Positions 1-5,517 of a stretch of 7,673 bases of DNA are shown here, in pieces (position 1 is the stretch's first letter; every line of letters starts with the position of its first letter). Source of the DNA: an uncultured Solirubrobacter sp. GTDB taxonomy: Bacteria; Actinomycetota; Thermoleophilia; Solirubrobacterales; Solirubrobacteraceae. The stretch is taken from the NCBI GenBank assembly GCA_937871635.1, contig CALMNS010000402.1, positions 1 to 7,673 of the forward strand, in the 5' to 3' direction. Made by a program: the position numbers and the translations under genes. The notes beneath the pieces are model-generated. The model did no database searches. It was not told the origin of the DNA and worked only from the letters and a program-made list of their open reading frames with translations.

Positions 1-13
1 GACGTCCCGGGGC

Positions 14-28
14 GGGGCCGCGGGCCCC
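14..28 (-). terminator. GC-rich hairpin directly after the CBS gene stop (candidate terminator)
   Basis: GGGGCC (14-19) and GGCCCC (23-28) form a six-pair stem with a three-base GCG loop. It touches the stop codon of the minus-strand CBS-domain gene on its downstream side. No T tract follows in the transcribed direction before the window edge, so it would be an I-shaped hairpin rather than a classical intrinsic terminator. Chance GC palindromes are common in DNA of this composition, so the call is weak. Confidence 0.3.
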
Positions 29-439
29 CTACGCCACGCGGTGCTCCGGCAGCTCGGAGGTGGCGCCGTCCTGCGTCCAGCAGCGGACGATGTCGCGGAC
101 GGAGAGGATGCCCGAGGTCTCGCCGCCGTCGATGACGACGAGGTGGCGGAAGCCGCCCTGGACCATCGCGCTGGCCGCCTGCTCGAGCGACCAGTCGGGC
201 GACGCGAAGACGAGCTCGGCGGTCAGGTGGTCAGCCACGCGCTCGACGTCGGGATCCTCCCCCGCCCCGACCGAGGCGAGGACGTCGCGCTCGGTCAGGA
301 TCCCGGGGCCCGGGAGCTCGGGATCGAGCACCACCGCCGCGCCCACGCTGCGGTCGCGCATCTGCTTCGCCGCCTGCCGGAGCGTGTGACCCGGACCCAC
401 CGTCAGCACCACCGTGCTCATCCCGTCGCGCACCCGCAT
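29..439 (-). CDS. Small protein made of two CBS domains
   Basis: The 136-residue product is essentially a Bateman module. CBS1 covers about residues 1-58 and ends in GILTERDVL (46-54); CBS2 covers about 66-121 and ends in GILSVRDIV (110-118). The G-I-L-x-x-R-D pattern closing each half is the family hallmark. Such pairs bind adenine nucleotides or similar ligands and usually act as energy or redox sensors; the ligand here is not known. There is no catalytic, membrane or signal segment, so it is probably a cytoplasmic stand-alone sensor. The ATG at 437-439 is supported by a GAGGAG Shine-Dalgarno nine bases upstream; a second Met at residue 7 would cut into CBS1. It is transcribed away from the AraC-type gene, so any link to the oxidase operon is only by proximity. 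Confidence 0.88.
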   Translation of the reverse strand: MRVRDGMSTVVLTVGPGHTLRQAAKQMRDRSVGAAVVLDPELPGPGILTERDVLASVGAGEDPDVERVADHLTAELVFASPDWSLEQAASAMVQGGFRHLVVIDGGETSGILSVRDIVRCWTQDGATSELPEHRVA

Positions 440-561
440 GTCCGTCGACTCCTCGTCCTTGTCGCGATTGCCTCATGCCTTCAGCGCCCGAAGCGTATCG
501 GAGGGACCACGAGTGGGTAGACGCCAGGTTGAGCGAGCGGCGATGCGCCGATCATCCGACC

Positions 562-582
562 ACAACCGGTTGTCCGTAACCG
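562..582. promoter_or_regulatory. Candidate operator: 12-bp perfect palindrome plus overlapping inverted repeat
   Basis: ACAACCGGTTGT (562-573) is a perfect palindrome lying 13 bases before the GTG of the AraC-type gene. It overlaps a second inverted repeat, CGGTT-6 nt-AACCG (567-582). The position, between divergent genes and next to a start codon, fits an operator for a dimeric repressor or activator. AraC-family proteins usually bind direct rather than inverted repeats, so the binder may be another regulator. I saw no convincing -35/-10 pair in the 440-586 gap. Confidence 0.4.
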
Positions 583-586
583 ATAC

Positions 587-994
587 GTGCCCACCCAACG
601 TCCCGCCACCATCCGTCACCGGACGAGTCTCTACGAGGACGCCGTGGCAATCGTCGAGGAGGAGTTCGCGCAGGAGCTCTCCCTGGACGACATCGCCCGT
701 CGCGTCGCCTCGTCCCGCCGCCAGCTGCAGCGCGCCTACGCCGAGATCGGCAGCACCACGTTCCGCGACCACCTGACCCGCGTGCGCATGCAGCGCGCCG
801 CGGACATGCTGTCGGCCCGCGGGCTGACCGTGCGCGAGGTCGCGCACCGGGTGGGCTATCGGCAGCCCGCCCAGTTCGCCAAGGCCTTCCGCCGCTACCA
901 GGGCGTCGCGCCTTCCGCGTTCCGGGGCAACGGCCGGGTCTCCATGCGTCTCGCCGCGTCGAACGGCCACGGCGCGCTGAGCACCGCCGCCTAG
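587..994 (+). CDS. AraC-type helix-turn-helix transcriptional regulator (DNA-binding domain only)
   Basis: The 135-residue product consists almost wholly of an AraC/XylS DNA-binding domain. The first HTH lies around 31-53 (LSLDDIARRVASSRRQLQRA) and the second around 80-103. The C-terminal family signature G-Y-x-x-x-x-x-F-x-x-x-F-R-R-x-x-G-V-x-P-x-x-F-R is seen at 90-113. Full-length family members are about 250-300 residues and carry an N-terminal effector domain, which is absent here, so the protein must either bind constitutively or sense through a partner. The GTG at 587 has no clear Shine-Dalgarno. An in-frame GTG at 644 has GAGG five bases upstream but would remove part of the first helix, so 587 is preferred with moderate certainty. 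It is codirectional with and 84 bp from coxB; regulation of the oxidase is possible but unproven. Confidence 0.85.
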   Translation: MPTQRPATIRHRTSLYEDAVAIVEEEFAQELSLDDIARRVASSRRQLQRAYAEIGSTTFRDHLTRVRMQRAADMLSARGLTVREVAHRVGYRQPAQFAKAFRRYQGVAPSAFRGNGRVSMRLAASNGHGALSTAA

Positions 995-1035
995 GCGGTT
1001 CTCGAACAGACCGGGACGGCGCCCGGAGGGGCGCC
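983..1035 (+). terminator. Two tandem hairpins between the AraC-type gene and coxB (candidate terminator)
   Basis: The first hairpin, ACCGCC (983-988) and GGCGGT (994-999) with a five-base loop, overlaps the regulator's stop codon and is followed by TTCTC. The second, GGCGCCC (1018-1024) and GGGCGCC (1029-1035) with a GGAG tetraloop, is a seven-pair GC stem followed by TCTCGGTT. Neither has a true U tract. Together they would separate the regulator's transcript from the oxidase operon, in keeping with a promoter directly downstream. Confidence 0.42.
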
Positions 1036-1041
1036 TCTCGG

Positions 1042-1079
1042 TTCCCATCGTCGGCCGCGTGGCGTATGTTTCCCGCCCG
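1042..1079 (+). promoter_or_regulatory. Probable coxB promoter, predicted leaderless start
   Basis: TTCCCA (1042-1047, four of six matches to TTGACA) and TATGTT (1065-1070, four of six matches to TATAAT) are separated by exactly 17 bp. A transcript starting the usual 7-9 bases after the -10 box would begin at or next to the GTG at 1079. That agrees with the absence of any Shine-Dalgarno before this GTG. Leaderless mRNAs are common in Actinobacteria. The bases between the -10 and the start codon, TCCCGCCC, recur before the cytochrome-cupredoxin gene at 7234. Confidence 0.48.
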
Positions 1080-1876
1080 TGGCTTCTGTTGAGGAGAGCA
1101 CCAAGGCTCCCGAGGCCGGCGAGTCCGGCCACCGTGGCGGCCCCGTCCGCTGGCTGCCGCTGATCGCGATCGGGCTCGTGTCCTCCCTGCTCGGGATCGC
1201 GCTCGGGGTGCTCATCGACTGGTTCCCGGTGCAGGCATCGGCACAGGCCGACGACATCGACACCCTGTGGGACGTGCTGGTGGTGGCGTCCGTGCCGATG
1301 TTCGTCCTGGTCCAGACGGTGGTCCTCTACTCCGTCTACAAGTGGCGGATGCGGCCGGGCGAGGAGGGGCTCGACGGCCCCCCGATCCACGGCAACACGC
1401 GGCTCGAGATCATCTGGACCGCCCTGCCGGCGATCCTCCTGGTCAGCCTGGTCAGCTACGCCTACGTCGTCCTCACGGACATCGAGGAGGCACAGGCCGG
1501 GTCGATGAAGGTCCGCGTCGTCGGCGAGCAGTTCCTCTGGACGTACTACTACCCCTCGCCGGAGGGCGGCGGCAAGGAGGTCGCGGCCGACCAGCTCTAC
1601 CTCCCGGTCGGCAAGCAGGTCGAGTTCGAGATCCAGAGCAAGGACGTCATCCACGACTTCTGGGTGCCCGCGTTCCGCATGAAGGTCGATGCGGTGCGCG
1701 GCATCACGACGCGCTACCGGGCCGATCCCGACCGCGTCGGCGACTACCCGGTCGTCTGCGCCGAGCTGTGCGGCCTCGGCCACGCGACCATGCGCTCCAC
1801 CGTGCACGTGATGGACCCCGCCGAGTTCGACCGGTGGTTCGCGACCCAGGTCCAAGAGGCGAAGGAGAGCCAGTGA
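1079..1876 (+). CDS. coxB: Cytochrome c oxidase subunit II (CuA subunit)
   Basis: This subunit accepts electrons from cytochrome c at the binuclear CuA centre on the outer face of the membrane and passes them to heme a in subunit I. The 265-residue product has hydrophobic segments at about 24-46, 63-87 and 112-133. The first may be a signal peptide, with AxA-type sites at 53-57 (ASAQA) just before the mature-like start DDIDTLWD. CuA ligands are complete: H192, C227, E229, C231, H235 and M238, the last five in C-x-E-x-C-G-x-x-H-x-x-M. The aromatic patch around W154 (QFLWTYYYP) is the usual electron entry region. The sequence ends soon after the cupredoxin domain, so no cytochrome c domain is fused, unlike caa3 enzymes. 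The GTG start at 1079 has no Shine-Dalgarno and probably begins a leaderless mRNA. The stop overlaps coxA by four bases. Confidence 0.97.
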   Translation: MASVEESTKAPEAGESGHRGGPVRWLPLIAIGLVSSLLGIALGVLIDWFPVQASAQADDIDTLWDVLVVASVPMFVLVQTVVLYSVYKWRMRPGEEGLDGPPIHGNTRLEIIWTALPAILLVSLVSYAYVVLTDIEEAQAGSMKVRVVGEQFLWTYYYPSPEGGGKEVAADQLYLPVGKQVEFEIQSKDVIHDFWVPAFRMKVDAVRGITTRYRADPDRVGDYPVVCAELCGLGHATMRSTVHVMDPAEFDRWFATQVQEAKESQ

Positions 1877-3819
1877 CTCACAGCAGCGTCATGCGGGTGC
1901 CGGGCCTGGTGCGCGGCGCGTGGGCGACCCTCCTGGGGATCGCGGTCTCGGCGGCGCTGACCGTCGCGATCCGCGCCGCCTACGGCTACGACCCGCTGTT
2001 CGACGGCGAGGCGATCACCATCGTCTCGCTGGTCACCGCGCCGCTCTTCTTCCTGGTCGGGATCGGGGCCTTCAGCGAGTGGTTCTACTGGGCCGGCGGC
2101 AAGCCGACCCGTCCCGAGGACCACTCGAGCCACGGCGCGCACTCGTGGAAGGACTACTTCAAGGTCAACACCGACCACAAGGTCATCGGCATCCAGTACG
2201 TCGTGACCTCGTTCTTCTTCATGCTCGTCGGCGGGCTGCTGGCGATGATGGTCCGGGCCGAGCTCGCCGCCCCCGGGTCGCAGTTCGTGGACTCGAACGC
2301 CTACAACGGGCTGTTCTCCGTCCACGCGTCGCTGATGATCTTCCTGTTCATCATCCCGGTCTTCGCGGGGCTGGCCAACTACGTGCTCCCGCTGATGATC
2401 GGGGCGCCGGACATGGCGTTCCCTCGCCTGAACGCCCTGTCGTTCTGGATGCTCCCGGTGGCCGGGACGATGATGACCCTGTCCTTCTTCGCCCCCGGCG
2501 GCTCGTTCGCCACGGGCTGGACGGCGTACGCGCCGCTCTCCACCGAGGTGCCGCTCGGGCAGATGTTCTTCACGGTCGGCGTCCAGTTCGCGGGCGCCTC
2601 GTCGATCGCCACGGCCCTGAACTTCCTGGTGACCATCATCACCATGCGCGCGCCCGGCATGTCCTTCTGGCGGATGCCGCTGCTCGTGTGGGCGAACTTC
2701 TCGACCTCGCTGCTGGTCGTCATCGCCACGCCGTTCATCGCCGCCTCGCAGTTCTTCGTCCTGCTCGACTACGGGCTCGGCTTCAACTTCTTCGTCCCGG
2801 AGGACTCCGGCGACGTGCTGATGTACCAGCACGTCTTCTGGTTCTACTCGCACCCGGCGGTCTACATCATGATGCTGCCGGGCTTCGGGATCGTCTCGGA
2901 GATCCTCGCCGTCAAGGCGCGAAAGCCGGTGTTCGGCTACCGCATGATGGCCTTCTCGCTCCTGGCTATCGTCCTGCTCGGGTTCACGGTCTGGGCGCAC
3001 CACATGTTCGTCTCGGGCATGCAGTCGTGGATCCGCGTCCCGATGATGGTCACCACGGCGATCATCGCCGTGCCCACCGGGATCAAGATCTTCTCCTGGC
3101 TGGCCACCCTCTGGCGCGGGGTGCTCAACGTCGACACCCCGATGCTCTGGGCGCTCGGCTTCCTCACCATGTTCACGCTGGGCGGGATCTCCGGCGTGAT
3201 GCTGGCGATGATCCCGCTGACGATCCACGTGTCGGACACGTACTTCATCGTCGCCCACATCCACTACGTCCTCTTCGGGGGCTCGCTGTTCACCATCTTC
3301 GCGGGCGTCTACTACTGGTTCCCGAAGATGACGGGCCGGATGTTCGACCAGACGCTCGGCAAGGTCCACTTCTGGCTGACCTTCGTCGCCTTCAACGCCA
3401 CCTTCGCCCCCATGCACCTGATCGGCGTGCAGGGGATGCCGCGCCGGGTGGCCGACTACCCCGAGCAGTTCGCGACCTGGAACCTGGTGATCTCGCTCGC
3501 CTCCTTCGTGCTCGGGCTCTCGACCCTGATCTTCGTCTACAACATGGTGGCCTCCTGGCGTGGCGGGCCGCGCGCGGGCTCGAACCCGTGGCGGGCGCTC
3601 ACCCTCGAGTGGCAGGTCTCCTCGCCGCCGCCCATCTTCAACTTCGACGCGGTGCCCACCGTCGTCGGCGGGCCCTACGAGTACGGCGTGCCCGGCGCGG
3701 TGCACGGCGTCTTCAAGCCGGCCGGGCACCCGGCCGAGGCCGAGCCCGCGCCCCAGGAAGGGCGGGCCCGACAACCCGCCGGGGCGGTCGCCGCCGGATC
3801 AACCGACAGGGAGCAGTAG
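1873..3819 (+). CDS. coxA: Cytochrome c oxidase subunit I, A2-type heme-copper oxygen reductase
   Basis: This catalytic subunit reduces O2 to water and pumps protons. The GTG at 1873 overlaps the coxB stop (GTGA) and has AAGGAGAG five bases upstream, giving 648 residues. All cofactor ligands are seen: H151 and H464 for the low-spin heme, H462 for heme a3, and H327, H376 and H377 for CuB, with Y331 as the cross-linked tyrosine. D180 and N187 (IGAPDMAFPRLN) mark the D-channel entrance and K405 the K channel. At 325-330 the sequence reads YSHPAV in place of GHPEVY. This loss of the D-channel glutamate in favour of Tyr-Ser is the published hallmark of the A2 subfamily. About 95 residues precede the canonical first helix (NTDHKVIGIQY, 99-109) and carry two extra hydrophobic segments (about 12-37 and 47-73). 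Residue 454 is Ser where mitochondrial-type enzymes have the Mg-site His; D455 is kept. Confidence 0.98.
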   Translation: MTHSSVMRVPGLVRGAWATLLGIAVSAALTVAIRAAYGYDPLFDGEAITIVSLVTAPLFFLVGIGAFSEWFYWAGGKPTRPEDHSSHGAHSWKDYFKVNTDHKVIGIQYVVTSFFFMLVGGLLAMMVRAELAAPGSQFVDSNAYNGLFSVHASLMIFLFIIPVFAGLANYVLPLMIGAPDMAFPRLNALSFWMLPVAGTMMTLSFFAPGGSFATGWTAYAPLSTEVPLGQMFFTVGVQFAGASSIATALNFLVTIITMRAPGMSFWRMPLLVWANFSTSLLVVIATPFIAASQFFVLLDYGLGFNFFVPEDSGDVLMYQHVFWFYSHPAVYIMMLPGFGIVSEILAVKARKPVFGYRMMAFSLLAIVLLGFTVWAHHMFVSGMQSWIRVPMMVTTAIIAVPTGIKIFSWLATLWRGVLNVDTPMLWALGFLTMFTLGGISGVMLAMIPLTIHVSDTYFIVAHIHYVLFGGSLFTIFAGVYYWFPKMTGRMFDQTLGKVHFWLTFVAFNATFAPMHLIGVQGMPRRVADYPEQFATWNLVISLASFVLGLSTLIFVYNMVASWRGGPRAGSNPWRALTLEWQVSSPPPIFNFDAVPTVVGGPYEYGVPGAVHGVFKPAGHPAEAEPAPQEGRARQPAGAVAAGSTDREQ

Positions 3820-4656
3820 ATGGCCAACGTCCTCGTCCTCGCGAACCAGACGATCGGCGGCCAGGCGCTGCTCGACGCCGTCCGCGAGCGCCACGCGGCC
3901 GGCGACGCGCGCTTCTTCGTCGTCGTGCCCCAGAGCAAGCCGTCGCACGGCAACGTCATCTACGACGACACGGTCCGCGACGCGGCGCAGGTCCGCGTTG
4001 ACCTCGCCCTCGCGTTCATGGCCAGCGAGGGCATCGAGGGCACGGGTCACATCGGGGATCCGGACCCCTTCAACGCCGCCAAGGACGCGATCGACGAGCA
4101 CCGGATCGACGAGGTCATCGTCTCCACCCTGCCGAGCACCTCGAGCGGCTGGCTGCGCAAGGACCTCCCCGAGCGCATCGAGCAGGAGTCGGGGCTGCCG
4201 GTCAAGCACGTGGTCACCGACCTCGCCAAGGAGGGCCTCCCCTTCGACGTCTGCCTGGTGGTGGCCAACCAGACCGTGGCGGGCGACGAGCTCGTCCGGC
4301 GGCTCAAGGCGAAGGCCGCCGAGGGACCGCGCCGGTTCATCGTCGCGGTGCCCCAGATGGGCGGCGAGGGCGGCGCCTCGGCCGCGGCGCGCGCCCGGCT
4401 GCGTGAGCTCTTGGACTCGCTGGCCGAGGACGACATCGTCGCCGCCGGGATGATCGCCCACTCCGACCCCTACGCGGCGACCATGAACGCCATGGACTCC
4501 TTCCACATCTCGGAGATCGTCATCTCCACGCTGCCCGAGAACCGCTCAGAGTGGACGAAGCGAGGTCTGATCGAGAAGGTGGCCAAGGCGACGGGCAAGC
4601 CGGTCGAGCACGTCGAGTCGAGTGCCGGCGCGCCGGTGGACCCGGTGGAGGCCTAG
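3820..4656 (+). CDS. Tandem-repeat universal-stress-protein-like protein inside the cox operon
   Basis: The 278-residue soluble product is an internal duplication. Repeat 1 covers about 3-131 and repeat 2 about 143-265. Each has ANQT near its start (8-11, 149-152), then FxVxVPQ (VPQ at 36-38 and 177-179), a D-P-x-x-A-x-x-x-A-x-D helix, and STLP (102-105, 236-239) followed by S-x-W-x-x-K/R. Each ends in G-x-P-V-x-H-V. The alternating strand-helix pattern and duplication resemble tandem USP proteins. The G-x2-G-x9-G-S/T ATP-binding signature of classical USPs is missing, and STLP-type segments occupy that region. The ATG starts directly after the coxA TAG and has AGGGAG six bases upstream, so it is in the operon and translationally linked. 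No membrane or export signal is present. Its role in oxidase biogenesis or regulation is unknown; calling it USP-like is a fold-level inference. Confidence 0.85.
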   Translation: MANVLVLANQTIGGQALLDAVRERHAAGDARFFVVVPQSKPSHGNVIYDDTVRDAAQVRVDLALAFMASEGIEGTGHIGDPDPFNAAKDAIDEHRIDEVIVSTLPSTSSGWLRKDLPERIEQESGLPVKHVVTDLAKEGLPFDVCLVVANQTVAGDELVRRLKAKAAEGPRRFIVAVPQMGGEGGASAAARARLRELLDSLAEDDIVAAGMIAHSDPYAATMNAMDSFHISEIVISTLPENRSEWTKRGLIEKVAKATGKPVEHVESSAGAPVDPVEA

Positions 4657-4702
4657 TGGTTCCGTCCGGAACTACGGCCCGATTCCGGCTCGCGATCGGG
4701 CG
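4653..4702 (+). repeat. 50-bp intergenic repeat, copy 1
   Basis: This stretch aligns without gaps to 5514-5563, with 43 of 50 bases identical. The first 17 bases (CTAGTGGTTCCGTCCGG) are identical and include the TAG stop of the gene upstream. The inner stem is kept in both copies despite base changes: the pair 4682-4696 is A-T here and G-C in copy 2, and 4681-4697 is G-C here and G·U in copy 2. Confidence 0.85.
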
Positions 4703-4712
4703 GAGCCACTAG
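4653..4712 (+). promoter_or_regulatory. Stem-loop covering the coxC ribosome-binding site (repeat copy 1)
   Basis: Bases 4653-4664 pair with 4701-4712 over 12 positions with a single U·G wobble (4660·4705). The left arm starts at the USP-like gene's stop codon. The right arm contains the coxC Shine-Dalgarno GGAG (4702-4705) and the first base of its GTG start. Inside is a second stem, GCCCGAT (4677-4683) with ATCGGGC (4695-4701), sharing one base with the outer stem. The right end also forms a 12-bp palindrome, GCCACTAGTGGC (4705-4716). A ribosome ending at 4654-4656 would unfold the outer stem, so translational coupling of coxC to the upstream gene is a reasonable inference. Confidence 0.55.
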
Positions 4713-5311
4713 TGGCGTCGGCCGCCGCCGTCGAGCACCATCACGGGCCGCCGCCGGCCAACCGCTCCTCGCGGGTCGAGCCCCAGCTGCTGGGGATGCT
4801 GCTCTTCATCATCTCGGAGATCATGGTGTTCGGGGCCTTCTTCACGGCCTACTTCTTCATCCGGGTGGTCAACGGGGCGGAGTGGCCCGCGCAGGGCACC
4901 GAGCTCCCGAAGCTCATCGCGGGCGTCAACACGGCGATCCTGCTGTCGTCGTCGGTCACCGTGCACTGGGCGCTCGAGTCGGCCAAGAAGGGCAACCGCT
5001 TCGGTCTGCAGGCCGGCATCACCACCACCCTCCTGCTCGGCGCCACCTTCCTGTTCATCCAGGTCAACGAGTACGTCCACATCGGCTTCGCGCCGCAAGA
5101 CCACGCCCAGGGCTCGATCTTCTACGGGCTGACCGGACTGCACGGCGCCCACGTCTTCATCGGCCTCACGCTCCTGGCGTTCACGACCCTCCGGGCCTTC
5201 CGCGGGCACTTCACGCCGGAGGAGCACCGCGGCGTCGAGGTGCCCGGGATCTACTGGCACTTCGTCGACGTCATGTGGGTCATCGTCTACACGACGATCT
5301 ACATCATCTAG
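4712..5311 (+). CDS. coxC: Cytochrome c oxidase subunit III
   Basis: Subunit III is a membrane protein that stabilises subunit I and supports proton uptake into the D channel. The 199-residue product has five hydrophobic segments at about 26-51, 67-87, 103-122, 138-161 and 181-198, the short five-helix form usual in bacteria. Family motifs are present: SEIMVFGAFFTAYFF (35-49) with the conserved E36, GLHGAHVFIGL (142-152), and YWHFVDVMWVIVYTTIYI (181-198). The N-terminus is soluble and has a His cluster (EHHHG). I chose the GTG at 4712 because it has GGAG (4702-4705) six bases upstream and gives the normal family length. The reading frame stays open back to an ATG at 4622, but that would overlap the preceding gene and has no family support. 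The Shine-Dalgarno and start lie inside a stem-loop. Confidence 0.95.
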   Translation: MASAAAVEHHHGPPPANRSSRVEPQLLGMLLFIISEIMVFGAFFTAYFFIRVVNGAEWPAQGTELPKLIAGVNTAILLSSSVTVHWALESAKKGNRFGLQAGITTTLLLGATFLFIQVNEYVHIGFAPQDHAQGSIFYGLTGLHGAHVFIGLTLLAFTTLRAFRGHFTPEEHRGVEVPGIYWHFVDVMWVIVYTTIYII

Positions 5312-5313
5312 CG

Positions 5314-5328
5314 ACGTGCTTCGCACGT
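5314..5328 (+). other. Short hairpin just after the coxC stop
   Basis: ACGTGC (5314-5319) and GCACGT (5323-5328) form a six-pair stem with a TTC triloop, three bases after the coxC TAG. No T tract follows, so it may be an RNA processing or stabilising element, or chance. Confidence 0.3.
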
Positions 5329-5398
5329 GCTGACAACAACCGGCAGGACGGCGAACGGCAAGGATGCGTCGGACGTGCTGACCACGAACGGCAGGACG
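5325..5398 (+). repeat. Two imperfect 26-bp direct repeats, 48 bp apart
   Basis: Bases 5325-5350 and 5373-5398 match at 23 of 26 positions; both begin ACGTGCTGAC and end CGGCAGGACG. An incomplete further copy (GACGTGCT, 5313-5320) and a degenerate ACGGCAAGGA tail between them suggest remnants of a tandem array. They fill most of the 98-bp gap between coxC and the small membrane-protein gene, which otherwise holds no gene that I can support. Confidence 0.6.
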
Positions 5399-5409
5399 CG
5401 GATCGAGTC

Positions 5410-5517
5410 ATGATGAACCCCCTCCGCTCAGAGGCGGAGGCGTTCCGGTTCCTCCTCTGGGTGGTCGTGGTGGCCGCCGTGGTGATCGGCCTGGTCCTGC
5501 TGATCCGCGCGGTCTAG
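5410..5517 (+). CDS. 35-residue single-TM protein of the cox operon
   Basis: The product begins MMNPLRSEAEAFRFLLW and continues as one hydrophobic helix (about 15-32), ending with Arg-Ala-Val. A short charged N-terminal segment followed by a single membrane span is a plausible small oxidase subunit. Paracoccus aa3 oxidase has a one-helix subunit IV of about 50 residues, and Thermus caa3 has a small extra subunit, but I see no sequence match to either. Codon use is as GC-biased as its neighbours, and the frame lies between coxC and the CtaG-like gene on the same strand. Two Mets (5410 and 5413) could start it; the Shine-Dalgarno is weak (a GGATCGAG stretch ends two bases upstream of 5410). The stop TAG opens the second copy of the 50-bp repeat. 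Its function is not known. Confidence 0.65.
   Translation: MMNPLRSEAEAFRFLLWVVVVAAVVIGLVLLIRAV

Noticed and set aside
998..1007. GTTCTCGAAC palindrome after the AraC-type gene
   Set aside because: It is only 10 bp and wedged between two stronger hairpins; I cannot separate it from chance.
473..1855. A 460-residue minus-strand frame across the AraC-type gene, the intergenic gap and coxB
   Set aside because: It crosses a promoter and hairpin region and two well-supported plus-strand genes, and its composition is that of an antisense shadow.
1744..3774. A 676-residue open frame on the minus strand opposite coxB/coxA
   Set aside because: It mirrors the third-position GC bias of the real genes and gives a low-complexity His/Arg/Asp/Glu-rich product with no domain; coxA on the other strand has complete catalytic motifs.
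4622..4711. Upstream ATG extension of coxC to 4622
   Set aside because: The extra 30 residues overlap the end of the USP-like gene, are unlike subunit III N-termini, and have no Shine-Dalgarno as good as the GGAG before 4712.
4653..4712. Possible tRNA or riboswitch in the stem-loop before coxC
   Set aside because: There is no cloverleaf with a TPsiC or anticodon arm and no known aptamer consensus; the 60-nt size and unbranched stem fit a simple translational hairpin.
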